From assembly GCA_036674765.1 (NCBI GenBank), contig JARVKI010000033.1, forward strand, positions 62,001-126,000: a stretch of 64,000 bases of DNA, written 5' to 3'. A program made the translations under genes and the position numbers. This DNA is from Seiridium cupressi (taxonomy: Eukaryota; Ascomycota; Sordariomycetes; Amphisphaeriales; Sporocadaceae). Positions 45,957 through 59,233 of the stretch are shown here, in pieces. The first letter of the stretch is position 1. Each line of letters opens with the position of its first letter. The notes beneath the pieces are model-generated. The model had not been told where the DNA came from. It was given only the letters and a program-made list of their open reading frames with translations, and ran no database searches.

Positions 45957-46467
45957 GCGCCCCTCTTTGGCAAAAAAAAAAAAATTGTTCACGACCACGG
46001 TTGTTATTGCAAATGCAATTTTTGCGATCAGACGAGGCAGTGTAGCTGTTTCGACCAACCTCAATGTACTTGTCGCCCTATGTGTAATTGCCGTTGCGCA
46101 AAATGCCAGAGGCCTGAACGTATGGCAGTTAACGAAGAAGGGTCGCCGTAAGTGGCCGTAGGTATTCTAGAACGTATATTCTGGACTACTACTAATATTA
46201 GGATAGGATTGGCGTGGCAGGGTGTCTACGGACTATAGCAAGACTGCGATCGGTTCGAAGACTGGGAATTATTGTCAGCAATGTTTTACTACAAGGTTGG
46301 CCGAGCCAAAACCGTGCGCAAGACAATGTGGGTGGATGGTAGAGAACAAAGGACTAACAGGCATTTGGTGTGCTACATGTGTTGGTCTCCCTGCGGTTTG
46401 TAGGAAGTGCAAGGCCGAGGGATGTCGTGCCAACGCACCAAAAGGCCACAAAGGGGGCACCCATTGA
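45957..46467 (+). CDS. Cysteine-rich spliced frame, start unresolved
   Basis: From 45999 a frame encodes 12 cysteines in about 36 residues, with the pattern C-x-C-x-C-x2-C repeated at both ends and C-x-C pairs between. At 46148 a GTAAGT donor and at 46220 a GCAG acceptor, with a TACTAAT branch-like site between, splice it in frame (73-nt intron) to a second exon with C-Q-Q-C, C-x3-C, C-x2-C, C-x2-C and a final C. That makes 21 cysteines in about 150 residues. Zinc or other metal binding is a natural inference. Upstream the frame begins after a stop at 45954-45956. A run of 13 A (45972-45984) lies at the point where another protein-like frame would join, so a frameshift or base-count error there is likely. 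No ATG is visible in this frame. It may be a pseudogene. Confidence 0.4.
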
Positions 46468-46519
46468 TCTCTCGATGTGATCAAAGGTCCATCCGGTCTG
46501 ATGGGAAGCAACTGCCTCG

Positions 46520-46897
46520 TGATACTGGAAGGTCCGCCCAGTGACCATCGAGGAGATTCGGGACCTAAAGAGAGAATGCGAACGACTTGAGAAGATGGAT
46601 AAGGTCAAGCAGCCTGAAGAGTACGAACAGCTGCACAGAGTACTCAGCATTACGAAGGACACCTTGGCAACGTAATTGCAAGCATCCGAGGAGATGGAGC
46701 AACTAGGCCTCTACCAATATTGTGCCCTGTATGGTGGCTATTATGCCACCTTCCTCGGAAAGGTCCGGAAGGTTGCAGAAGCCAATATCGAGGATATCAA
46801 GGCTACTCTGGGCGCAGGTCCTGAGAACATCGTACAAGCTTTGCAGGGAAGAAAGCAGGATTACTTTAAGGTTCTGCAAAGATTGAACGACGAGTAG
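46520..46897 (+). pseudogene. Decayed coiled-coil reading frame
   Basis: A helical, charged frame (R-D-L-K-R-E-C-E-R-L-E-K type heptads) runs from about 46535 to 46671, stops at a TAA at 46672-46674, and continues in the same frame to a TAG at 46895-46897. No family is recognised. It follows the Cys-rich exons on the same strand and may have been the 3' part of that gene: zinc-rich domain followed by coiled coil. Confidence 0.4.
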
Positions 46898-47834
46898 GAG
46901 AAACTGGATATTTGGGAGAAGACCGACTTCAAGGTGCGAGGACATCACCTTATCCATGGACTATTCACTGGGCTTACCTTCCGCTTGATGGTACTCCTGT
47001 AACAGGATTGCATTAATATGAAAAGGTTTAACCTGAGCATTCAGCCAGTAGCCATCTTCCAAGCATACTTCTAGCTCTGTGATGTCACACCACGTGAGTC
47101 ATGGAAGCCATGACCCCAACTCGCGAGCCTATATGGTTGAATACTGAAATCGATGACTCCTGGTGATTGTACTGCTCATTTGAAGCGCTTCCTCAATAAG
47201 GATGTCTATTAGGTTGCAAACCCCCATCATTTTCTATGAGACAGTGGTCACGACTCAACCGTAAAATGGCCTATGTAGGAAATTCCTTAAAGGAACGGCT
47301 GTTACCTTTTTATGAATTTTCTTTGCGTTTCTTTTTATCATAAATATTCTTCCTTATATTAGATTTTCTAACCTTAATGCATTATAATTCGTGATAAGAA
47401 ATAAGATTTACCATATACCGGGAGATGTCTTTTTTCTGCTACTTCACCTTTCGTTTGAATAAAATAAAAGTACTTCGACACCGACTTCAGTGTCCGTATA
47501 CACGAATTCTGGTACCCAGCAATTAAGGGAAAGTCTCAACGGAATACGTAAGAGACATAAGTCTAAATAGGTCCGTAGAGGTACTTACATATAATGGTAG
47601 GAAAACATGATCGGCTTAATTCAATGTTTGCCTTATGGACCACATGGACCACGGACATACAAGCTTTGTTCTCAGTGAATTTCGACTCCAGTATCATTCT
47701 TCCACGTGCAAATCCATTGAATATACGCATTTCCCTAAACGCCATACCGGAATTCAAGTACCTGTTGAAGGATATCACAATTTACCAGATCACCAAATAA
47801 ATGCCACCGTTTTCCAAACGTCAACCGCGATCCT
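46898..47834. other. AT-rich spacer
   Basis: 47280-47480 is AT-rich. No credible frame was found. It closes the decayed island before the T-protein gene. Confidence 0.45.
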
Positions 47835-49262
47835 TTATGTAGGGGCAGTGCCCTTCCAGTACTTGCTAGGCACGAACGGCATCTTGGTGACAACAGCCTT
47901 CCTTTCCTTGCCCCTGACCTTCACCTTGACTTCGGTGCCGCTCTTGTGTTGGCCATCCTTGATGTACCCCATGGCAATGTTCTTGCCCAGAGTTGGGGAC
48001 GGGCATCCGCTTGTGATGACACCGGTCTTGTTGCCCTCAGCGTCCACAATCTCGGCGCCTTCTCTCGCGGGCGCACCCTCAACCACGAGCCCGATTCTCC
48101 GCCTAGTAACACCACTTCCGCCCTTGCTCTTGGGCGTGAGCTGCGGAATGATAACCTCGGCGCCGTGGAACGCATCTGGGGACCTCCGGTCTTTGCCAAT
48201 GACCCAGCTGAGAGCAGCCTCGACAGGCGTTGTCGTGTCATCCAGATCATGGCCGTAGAGGCACATGCCAGCCTCCAACCTCAGACTATCTCTGGCACCT
48301 AGGCCGGCCAACTGTAGCTTATTCGGTCCCGCGCTCTCCAGAAGCGCCTCCGTGACGGCCACGGTGTCATCGGGGTGGATGGAGATCTCGAAGCCGTCCT
48401 CGCCTGTATATCCTCCCCTGGATACGAGGACGGGCTTGCTCAGCTCGCGACCTCGCACCCTGAGCATCACGAACTGCGATTGCCCAAAGTACAGCTCCTT
48501 GAGCTTGGGCTCCTCGGGCACAAGCAGAATACTGGCCAAAATCTCCTCGGCCAGTGGGCCCTGTAGAGCAATCAAGCCCCAGCCGTCGAGAACCTCATGC
48601 TCGACCTTGCCGCCATCCTTCTCCCACTTGCTCAGCTGCTCCTTGAGATAGCCCAGATCCTTATCGCGGCATGCGGCGTTGGTGACAACATAGAACAGAC
48701 CCTCATCCAGCTTCGTGACGATCGTATCGTCAACAATACCACCGGTGCCAGGCCAGAGCAGCGTCGACAGAGTGCTCTGGTGTTTGGGCAGGCTCTTGAG
48801 AGAGGCGGGCGTGATCTTCTGCAGGAAGTCGGTGGCGCCGGGCCCGGAGAAGCGGTGCTGCACCATGTGCCCGACATCGAAGAGCGAGGCATGTGACCGC
48901 GTGAAATGGTGCGAGGCCGAGACGGAGAGGGAGGAGTATTGTACGGGCATATGGAAGCCGCCGAAGGGGACCATCTTGGCACCGTGGGCGACATGGAGGT
49001 CGTAGAGGGGCGTCTTGTTCAAGGAAGCGTTCGTCTCGGGGGACGAGGCGTAGCGCCTCTTCTGCATGTGTTGGACGCCATTGGGCGACGCAATGGCACG
49101 AGCAGGCAATCGCCGCGAGGGAAGAGCTGGAGAGCTGCTCTTGGAAGCTGTGGGAGCGGTCGTAGAGATCGGACAGGACAATAGGACGAGCGGTTGCGAC
49201 CGCGGGGCAGTAAGCGCAGACACGGCCCTTCGGCTTCTAGGTAGAGCTCTTGATAGCTTCAT
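47835..49262 (-). CDS. GCV1: Aminomethyltransferase, glycine cleavage T-protein, mitochondrial
   Basis: A single exon of 475 residues, with ATG at 49262. The N-terminal 70 residues are rich in Arg, Ser and Ala with few acids, a mitochondrial presequence. The mature part starts near L-N-K-T-P-L-Y-D-L-H. The T-protein fold is complete: G-A-K-M-V-P-F-G-G-F-x-M-P-V-Q-Y, S-H-A-S-L-F-D-V-G-H-M, S-R-G-G-Y-T-G-E-D-G-F-E-I with the folate-site region, D-S-L-R-L-E-A-G-M-C-L-Y-G-H-D and the C-terminal barrel with G-x-I-T-S-G-C-P-S-P. The enzyme passes the methylene group from the lipoyl H-protein to tetrahydrofolate, releasing ammonia, in the matrix. Codon use is strongly GC-ending, unlike the island to its right in the reading direction. 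Confidence 0.96.
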   Translation of the reverse strand: MKLSRALPRSRRAVSALTAPRSQPLVLLSCPISTTAPTASKSSSPALPSRRLPARAIASPNGVQHMQKRRYASSPETNASLNKTPLYDLHVAHGAKMVPFGGFHMPVQYSSLSVSASHHFTRSHASLFDVGHMVQHRFSGPGATDFLQKITPASLKSLPKHQSTLSTLLWPGTGGIVDDTIVTKLDEGLFYVVTNAACRDKDLGYLKEQLSKWEKDGGKVEHEVLDGWGLIALQGPLAEEILASILLVPEEPKLKELYFGQSQFVMLRVRGRELSKPVLVSRGGYTGEDGFEISIHPDDTVAVTEALLESAGPNKLQLAGLGARDSLRLEAGMCLYGHDLDDTTTPVEAALSWVIGKDRRSPDAFHGAEVIIPQLTPKSKGGSGVTRRRIGLVVEGAPAREGAEIVDAEGNKTGVITSGCPSPTLGKNIAMGYIKDGQHKSGTEVKVKVRGKERKAVVTKMPFVPSKYWKGTAPT

Positions 49263-50469
49263 TTCGACCAATTGGATATGGGTAAGTTGATAAATAAGTT
49301 ATACTTCCTCAGTCTCTCACTCTGCCCAGTGCTGCCCTTCTATTGGTAATGGGTAAGCTGCAAGTTTCTTCGGCAATGTAAATGCTCAGCTGCACCTTCA
49401 TGCCCGCCATTTGCCGCCGATCGCCCCCGATAGCGGGGTGGAGCTCCGAAGCATTGATAAAATGTCACGGGAATGACATTGGCAAATCCCGGGAAAACAG
49501 CTCGTGCCGACAATTGGCCCAACTGTGTCCAAAGCATGACTCGGCAATCGATTGGCTGGCTAGAACTGATTGTAGTTCATGTATGTGAATTATATTGGAA
49601 AACTGCTAGCCGCATCACTCAATTAAGGACTTGAGTCTCATGGTGTCATATTCATATCCATTCCAATCCATGGTGAATTCGTGGGAATATTCGAGCATAA
49701 ATTTGATCCTGGCCCCTACGCACGTATAATTCATGCTGCTGACTATGTGCACGCCTTCAGCCCTTGTAACACCATGTATACATATGCAGGGCATATGCTT
49801 ATGTGAATTAAGGTTATGGTTATGTTCAGGGGGAAACATCAGGGTGAGACTAGAGGGAAGGGAGGAGGACCAAAGAGAAAGAGGGTGACTCGCACCGCTT
49901 GGACGGCTCAGTGTCGAGAAATAGTCCTCGAATGGCTCCAGTGGCCGGCCGGCTTCATACTCTTGTGGCGGATGGCAAAGCCGAGTGCTCACGAGATCAG
50001 GCTTTGCTGTAATGAAACACTGTATGTCGATTGTGCTGTCATCATGAACACTAGGTCAGAGGAATACGTGGCTAAGTAGCAAATATGCGAGAACATCTAT
50101 TAACCGTAGACATATCCTCTTTTTCACATGCAATAACAAACTAAGCAGGAAAAAAGTGACTCTTTTGCTTTCCATAAGATTAAATCGTACAAATTCCAAC
50201 CCTGTACGCCCCCATCTCCCCGATTCTTCAAAAAACAAACATCATGCAGACCAGGATTTTGCCGAACGAGCGGATTCACGTGGGAAACCACTAGAGGGAG
50301 GACAGGCGGGTACGGAGAAAAGGTGGATTCGTGATTTATGGACTATAACTTGGCCCCAAGGGGATGATTGTCAGGTACAACCGGCCCATGAAGCGGAGAG
50401 GAAAAACCGGGACGCGTGTTGCGGGATATTTCGTTGGCGTCTACTACTATCGCTGCTGCTGCTGCTCCT
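49263..50469. other. Intergenic 1.2 kb
   Basis: Promoter of the T-protein gene and the 3' flank of the ARF gene. Frames up to about 135 codons are without motifs; the plus frame at 50156-50569 partly mirrors the last ARF exon. Confidence 0.45.
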
Positions 50470-52523
<2,054 letters not shown>

Positions 52524-53263
52524 ATGCATTTTCTATCGTCGGCGGCTTTGCTGCTGTCTGCCAGCTTGTTCCAAGCTGTGCTCGGCCACAACATCCAGCT
52601 CCCTGCCCATGGTCGCGAATGTTTCCACGAGCAGCTCCGCAAGGAGGACAAGATGACGGTGACCTTCCAGGTCGGCGACAGGGAATTTGGCAGTGCTGGA
52701 AATTTGGATATCGACTTCTGGGTACGTCGGGCTCGTTGCAGCCGGGTGAGACTAAACACCAGCAAATACTCACATGTCTCCTGAATTTAGATCCAGAATC
52801 CAGCCGGCCTGTACGAGACTTATCAGAAGACTGTATCGAACGGTGATTTCTCCTTCGACGCAAGACATGATGGAAAATTCACCTACTGCTTCGGCAACGA
52901 GCATTGGGGCGCAAACAGCAAGGAGGTCTCATTCAATGTTCATGGCATCGTCTATGTTGCTGAGCACGAAGCTGACAAAGACCCTCTCGAGTCTGAGGGT
53001 AAGCATACTCATACTTGAGCTCGGCACACTTTCATATGACTGACTTTGGAATCACAGTCCGCAAACTTTCTGAGCTCCTCGAGTCCGTCAAGGATGAGCA
53101 GTCCTATATCGTCGTACGTGAGCGAACTCACCGAAACACTGCTGAAAGCACCAACAGCCGAGTCAAGTGGTGGAACCTGTTCGTCATTGGTATGGTCATT
53201 GGCGAATCGGTCTTCCAGGTCTGGTGGCTGAGGAGGTTCTTCGAGGTCAAGCGTGTTGTTTAA
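52524..53263 (+). CDS. EMP24: p24-family COPII/COPI cargo receptor (Emp24 type)
   Basis: Three exons (52524-52721, 52791-52998, 53058-53263; introns 69 and 59 nt) encode 203 residues. A signal peptide of about 20 residues is followed by a GOLD domain with a cysteine pair (R-E-C-F near residue 32 and Y-C-F near 95), a coiled-coil stem, one transmembrane helix (about 172-192) and a short tail F-F-E-V-K-R-V-V. Double Phe serves COPII sorting and the basic residues COPI return, and a valine end is usual for the Emp24 branch. It cycles between ER and Golgi selecting GPI-anchored and other cargo. Family certain; the Emp24 versus Erv25 assignment rests on the tail. Confidence 0.93.
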
Positions 53264-54216
53264 GGGGGGTAACAAGGACGGTTCAAAAGACATGATGTTG
53301 GGCAGGATGGAACAGAAGGCATCCTCTTGACCATCTGTCATTCAGAGGTTTGGCGTCTTTCTCAGAACTCGGATGATATACGGCTGTAACGTTGTCTGAT
53401 GTAAAACGGCTTATACATTGTAATGTGATCAAAGAATGAAGGCAGAGCGTCGGCGTTCATGATCATCTGGTACAATGAATTACGTCTTGGCGTGGCTGCG
53501 AGGTCAACAGCCATGTGAGTGTTTTCGTTACAGTCACAATTCGAGCAATGCCAGCCCATTAAACCGTGATGTGATCTACGTCATTGACGCTACCACAACA
53601 ACTCAGCTTCATGTGATAAAGTTGTGATAGATTAGAAGCACGACTTCATGTACAGACTTCAATTATGTTGACAACCTTCCAATCCAGCCTGTAAGCAGCG
53701 GATTCATATGATAATACTCCGAGTGTCAGGAGGTGGTTCATAGACAGCCCAAAGTCTTGATGACACGATCATGTTTTGATAGGGTAATCATTACAACTGC
53801 ACAATATATGGAGTGTTAAGGAGGACTTTCACGGGCACAATTAAAGCCCAAATAGTTTACAATACTCAACGGTCATACACACACAGTATTCATCGCTTCT
53901 CATATCTAAATTTCTCTTATGGCCCAACATCCATGCTCAAAATTTCATCGGGCAACAGAGCCAACCTGCCGTACCCAGAATGAACACACTGTGAACAGGT
54001 CTAAATAGTGCCATGCAATTTGCCCTTTCGACGCCAAACATATGTAAGCAACCCTTGAAAAGATATAATCAAATGGCCTGCGCCTCATAAGGTCCCGAAA
54101 GATGACCCATATGTACCGATCATATACAGTACCCAGTCATTCTATCAAGCCAACGGCATATCATGTATACAATAAACGACACCAGATTCAGTGTGTCCAG
54201 CAAATAGAAACAATCA
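53264..54216. other. Intergenic between convergent genes
   Basis: 950 nt between the ends of the p24 and DUF3405 genes. Only short frames; AT-rich patches at 53600-53900. Nothing assigned. Confidence 0.45.
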
Positions 54217-56736
54217 TTAAGCGGCAGGGTCGCTCTCCGGCACCTGGACCTCATCGTGCACTTCTTCCACCGGCAGATCAACACCTTTGATGGGATGCAG
54301 CAACATAGGAGGAAGGCACATGCGACCCTCACCACCCCGCATATTGCTCACGGTTGTGGCGTTCTTGGTCTTGTCTTCGGTGAGCTCGAACTCCTCGCCA
54401 CCATCGTTGTTTACTTTGAGACCTAGCCAGCGACGATACAGGTTCGGTGCAAAGCCAGAATCGTAAAACCACGTCAGGCCGCGGAGATTGTGCTCGCGGT
54501 CGCCGAAAACGGAGGTGCGTGAACCACCCGAGGCGCCATTCTTGCCATTGTTGAGCGTCTGGGTAATGACGGCCGTAGGCCATTCGCGGTCGACGTAGAG
54601 TGGGTGTGGCGCAAAGACGGCTTTGTAACCGTGCTGAAGAGCCACAGTCGCGGGCCACATCTCTGGAAAGGCGAATTGCTTCTTGAAGGCCGTCATACGG
54701 TGCATGGTCAACAAGAGGCGGCGCGACATGCGCGAGGCCGTGATGATCTGCGCCCGTCGCGGTGCCTTGGACCGTGTTGTGTTGTAACCCGTAATGTCGT
54801 CGGCCAGGCCCCAAGTCGTGCCATCGGGATCAAACATTGGGTTGAAAGCGATGTACTCGGCTTCCTCGCCTACTCCCCAAACGTACTTGTCCTTTTCATA
54901 AGTGGTCTCGGGCTTGGGATCATTTTCCGTCTCGAACCAGTCGTTTTCCTCGATAGGTCGCTCGGGGCCCCAAACGATCTTGTCGCCGCGTGTAGTATGC
55001 TGCTCTTTCGGCCTGTTCTTGTGGTTCACGCCCTCCCAGAGATTGTCGGCTCCGACAGTACCCATCTCGGCTTGAACTCGAGCCATTTGTCTAAAGTCCT
55101 CCCAGGTTCCATGTTCCGTAGGGGCATAAAATCGAGCATTGCGCTCCCATAGACCTTTCCTAGGCTGCTGCTTGGCCCAGTTTTCGACCTTGGTGAAGAA
55201 GTCGTAGTAGTGGCCAGTATAGCGAATGTCCATCTCCCATTGCCAGAAATAGTCGTACTCGGGGTGCTGGTAGGCGAAGTACTGCATTGCCATGGCCAAA
55301 CCACGATAAACACCATGAACTGGCAAATCGGGACCACGAGCGAAGAGGTCGTAAATACCTTGGTAAAGAGCAAGCATTTGGGTTTCTGTCCAGAATGTCA
55401 CAAGCCCTTGGAACTCCTGAGGTATAACATCACGAATGCGCTGCTCATATGTAGCAGCATCAGCCCAGATGGGATACCATGCATCGTTTCTCACCTGGAC
55501 CAGGAGGTGAATGTCGTAGCGACCGCCCGAAGCGAGGGATAGCTCGGTGATCAAAGAACGAAGATTCATGAGGTCATCCTCTCTAAAGAAATATTCGTCC
55601 CAGCAGCGAATGACAACGGCGGTTCTCGGCAACTTGTTCGTGACCTCCTGTGCGTCAGACTTGGTGCTTGGTTTCTCCTCTGCAGCAGCCGCTTCCGAGA
55701 GCATATCCCTTGCGAGAAGTGTAGCGTTGAAGGTCTTGTCGTCGATGTAGAAGCCATGAGGCGGGGCAACACGTTCAGGTAAGGCATTGTACCGAGCGGC
55801 ATTCGATTGGTAACAGCGTCGTTGCGCATCAGCCCAATCCATGTTTCTCCAGTCGACGTGAGGGACCTTGGCCCATGTTTGCTCGGATCCTTCCTTCTCG
55901 CCGTGTTCTCCAATGCCCAGTCCACCAGTCCTCTGCGAGTATCCGAGTCCGTATGGACCATATCTACCATATCGTTCATAGCAGATATCCTCGTTGATCC
56001 CGAACAGGTCGTAGGAACCGAGTACAGCCTCTGGGAAACCACTGGGACGTCCTTCATAGTAGCGGATTGAAGGCACCCGCTGCTTCTTATCCACATCCAG
56101 GAAGCATTCGTTGATTTCTTCGGGAGAAGACTTGAAAATGCTCTTTGGGTTGTTCACGAATTCCTTGCTCTCAGGTATAGCACGTCTATGGAGACTAGCA
56201 TCATCGGTGAAGTTGATGAAAGACAGCTTGTCAAGAGGAAGCTCATCTTCGGGCCGGGGATATTCTGCGACGTTCTTCTGGAAAGGTACCAGATTTCTGA
56301 TGCCGCCGTAGTATCTTGTGAGAAAGGGATATGACTCCCATATTGGAGGTCCCGACGGTGCCTTGTAAATACCACCCCCTACCCTCTTGTTCTCGTTCTG
56401 GCTCGCACGAATCAAAGTGAACATGAATAGCAATATCGTCGAGACCAAGCCTAGGCATAGATAGCGAATGACTTTGTTGGGTAGTCGGTAGCCTATCGAC
56501 CTCCCTGGTCTCGACAGGTTGAACTTTCTCTTCATCATGGGTGTCGCAGCAGACGTCAATGACCCGGATGTGTGTCTGGAATTGCTTGTACTAGGTGACG
56601 ATTCCACGGAGTAGTCGTCGTAGTCGGAGTCGTCGTATGAATCGTTCGAATCCCGCTCTTTGGAGACGTTTTCGTAGACGGGCAACTTGGCTTGGCGCCC
56701 ATCGCGTGACCGCGTGGGATTCGAGAAGACTCCCAT
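54217..56736 (-). CDS. DUF3405 type II membrane protein (putative glycosyltransferase-like)
   Basis: A single exon of 839 residues. The first 85 residues are cytosolic, Ser/Asp-rich with acidic repeats. One transmembrane helix (about 90-108) gives type II topology, usual for Golgi enzymes. The large lumenal domain has the DUF3405 pattern: E-I-N-E-C-F-L-D, I-R-Y-Y-E-G-R-P-x-G-F-P, a central V-V-I-R-C-W-D-E-Y, then Y-D-I-H-L-L-V-Q-V, and F-W-Q-W-E-M-D-I-R-Y-T-G-H, where the E-M-D resembles a metal-binding acidic motif of GT-A enzymes. The family is widespread in filamentous fungi and uncharacterised; a glycan-modifying role is inferred from topology and this motif. The stop is at 54217-54219 and the frame is intact. 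Confidence 0.85.
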   Translation of the reverse strand: MGVFSNPTRSRDGRQAKLPVYENVSKERDSNDSYDDSDYDDYSVESSPSTSNSRHTSGSLTSAATPMMKRKFNLSRPGRSIGYRLPNKVIRYLCLGLVSTILLFMFTLIRASQNENKRVGGGIYKAPSGPPIWESYPFLTRYYGGIRNLVPFQKNVAEYPRPEDELPLDKLSFINFTDDASLHRRAIPESKEFVNNPKSIFKSSPEEINECFLDVDKKQRVPSIRYYEGRPSGFPEAVLGSYDLFGINEDICYERYGRYGPYGLGYSQRTGGLGIGEHGEKEGSEQTWAKVPHVDWRNMDWADAQRRCYQSNAARYNALPERVAPPHGFYIDDKTFNATLLARDMLSEAAAAEEKPSTKSDAQEVTNKLPRTAVVIRCWDEYFFREDDLMNLRSLITELSLASGGRYDIHLLVQVRNDAWYPIWADAATYEQRIRDVIPQEFQGLVTFWTETQMLALYQGIYDLFARGPDLPVHGVYRGLAMAMQYFAYQHPEYDYFWQWEMDIRYTGHYYDFFTKVENWAKQQPRKGLWERNARFYAPTEHGTWEDFRQMARVQAEMGTVGADNLWEGVNHKNRPKEQHTTRGDKIVWGPERPIEENDWFETENDPKPETTYEKDKYVWGVGEEAEYIAFNPMFDPDGTTWGLADDITGYNTTRSKAPRRAQIITASRMSRRLLLTMHRMTAFKKQFAFPEMWPATVALQHGYKAVFAPHPLYVDREWPTAVITQTLNNGKNGASGGSRTSVFGDREHNLRGLTWFYDSGFAPNLYRRWLGLKVNNDGGEEFELTEDKTKNATTVSNMRGGEGRMCLPPMLLHPIKGVDLPVEEVHDEVQVPESDPAA

Positions 56737-59233
56737 TCTGAAGTCGCGCTCCCTGGGTCTCTTACGATCCGAAATTCGTCCCCAGAGTCACACCTGAAGG
56801 TTCTGTAGGCTGATATCACTCTAAAGCAACATCCACATCAGGTTCGAGGAAGATGGAATGGGAGAATTCCCCGGATGGCACGACAAGGAGCAGCAGAGAG
56901 CTCACTGCTGTCTTCGCGTCTTTCGTCGTCGCAAGTTTGGTGATGCGGAAATGCCAAGCGGAAGCTTCTGTTTTGGCTGGCCGAGTATGCAACGACTCAT
57001 GCGCCAATCGTAGATGGCTTCCGTAGTGGCGCGAAGGATCGCAAGTTGCACGAAAATGCAATTGATTGCACAAGGACTCGAGTTGTCCTTCAAGAACACG
57101 GCAGGTTGCAGAAGTTTGTCAGGTATCCCAAGTTTCCAGGCTGGCCCTCGCCCGGGGCAGTAGCGACGTGTTTAAGCGCATGAATGAACTGCCCCCCTTT
57201 GACCCACCCCCTGTCCAGGGCCAGGAGAAGCGGTTCCAGCATATCCACCAACGACGGCGTCCACTCACCATCGAGAATTGGGGTAGGCTAGGCCTTTTTG
57301 TGTCGCCAAAAGGAGTTGTCATGAGCAACGGGCTGACACTACAGACGCCAGTCAGACCTCAATTCGCGCTTTTCTCCTGTCTAGACTAGCTTCCAACGAC
57401 GTCAATTGGATTGTTCCCTCGCCCCCAAGTATCGCGTGTCACGAAGCACGAATAACACTCGAATTGGTCGTACAACTGTGCCGATTGACCGCTCTCGTTC
57501 GCCTTCTGTATTCTACCATATTGCACACATCTCGGATATTCATTCTCCTTTTTTGCATATTTGCAGTCGTGAAACATCGTTTCATCTTAGATATTGGGTC
57601 ATCTAGTGCGGCATTCATAGTTCGAAGTTTTGAAGGTCGTCTGTGAACTGAGTTCGACTTAGCCCCCCGCCTTGTATTTGAACAAACCAAGTCTGGAAGA
57701 GGTCGACAATGAACAGTAGGGCTGAAGAGCGGGTTTTCCCAGACAATTTCGGTTTCAGTAACTTGTGATTGACAGACTGGTCCCCTAGGCACTCACCGTT
57801 ACTAAAAGACAGCCACTAGGCAATTGGTTGACGATGGTCAACTAATACCAGTCCAAACAGTCGTGTAGTTGTGCAAGAGTTGATATATACTATTGCTGTT
57901 TCGATTCAGTTGGGACAAGTCAGCAAGTGCCAGGTTAGTAAAGCCGATGGTTGTTTTACCTTCACGAAGACGTCTGAACCCATTCATTTTCGGAGGGAGT
58001 TTCCTCGCTCTTCAATCTCATCTTCTCCCAGCAGACCTCCTCGCAGCCCTACGAACCGCCTGGCCCAAGCCAATCATTTCGTCTGGGCTGGGCCATGTGT
58101 GACTTTACACCGTCTTTTACAGCTGTCGTGGGCCGCCCGGTTGTTATTGACCGAGTCCGGAGCAGCCTCGCCGAATAGGAGCTGCATTTGCATGGTCAGC
58201 GAAGCCGGGCAGCACTGAAGCATACCACTCGCCTGTCACGGGACCGTATTCACGATACAAGGGCACTCGTGGCAGTCTGTCTGTAGTCAACCGTCGGGCA
58301 CAGCTGCAGACCAGTATTGAACAACAAAGACCCAGTCCGGTAACCAAGTGGGGCTCCGGCAACTACTATACAGTATACGCCGCTCAAACACTGTTGCAGA
58401 ATTGAGGCAAGCCGACGGCGGCAGAGAATGTAGTGACCCGAGAGACAGGCATTGATCCAATTGCATCACAATTTGGTAATCCCGGCATTTCGTCTGGCCA
58501 TGCCACCACCTGGTTGTCATTGACCCACAGCACTTTGGACTACATTAGATTGTCAGCACTGATTATGCATGATTCAGACACGATAGCAGGTGGCCAAATA
58601 CTGTCTGTCTGCTGACTCGAGTGACGCCACTTTTTGCATTCCGAATTTTCCCTGCAGCACTCGTCGGTTTACATGCCAATATTCGAGATTGGTTTCGTCT
58701 GTAAACAGTAAACAAAGAAACAAAAGAAGGCTTATGATCGGCAGGGCTGACCCAAACTCAGTTACGCCGCCAAATGTTCAACGAACCGGGCTGGACCATT
58801 TTCTCCGTGACATTGAGCAACTCTGACGTTGCGGCTTAGAGATCCCCACGTTGCTACTCCTGTCGGTAGCTTGAATGCACCCCTAGCGCGGGTGGACACC
58901 GGTTATCGGGTGATGGACAACTACTGTGGTGCGACTTGAGCCACTCAGAGTTGCTATACACTTCGGCCTGTCAAGGTTAGTTGGCTGCTTAGCCGCACCG
59001 TCATACCACGAGGACAACCGACGTCAATCACGATCAGGCACGCTCTTTCCTTTTGGAATTCTCTTTAAATACCCTAGGAGAACCCCTCATTTTTTTTTCC
59101 GTGGTCTGAAGGATATTTACATCCAACACCAGACGCTTTTAGGCTCAAGGTTTGCTCATCTCGACTCTACATTAATACAGAGTATATCCATCTCTCTTCT
59201 CCAAAATCCTCGTCTACACAGATTGTCCCAACC
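56737..59233. other. Gene-poor 2.5 kb stretch
   Basis: No frame above about 130 codons and no motif on either strand. 56740-57100 is the leader and promoter of the DUF3405 gene. A TTTAAATA element near 59064 may be the TATA box of the downstream gene. The middle shows nothing I can name. Confidence 0.45.

Noticed and set aside
47835..49290. Several plus-strand frames (up to 207 codons) opposite the T-protein gene
   Set aside because: They are antisense shadows of a strongly GC-ending real coding frame; no motif of their own.
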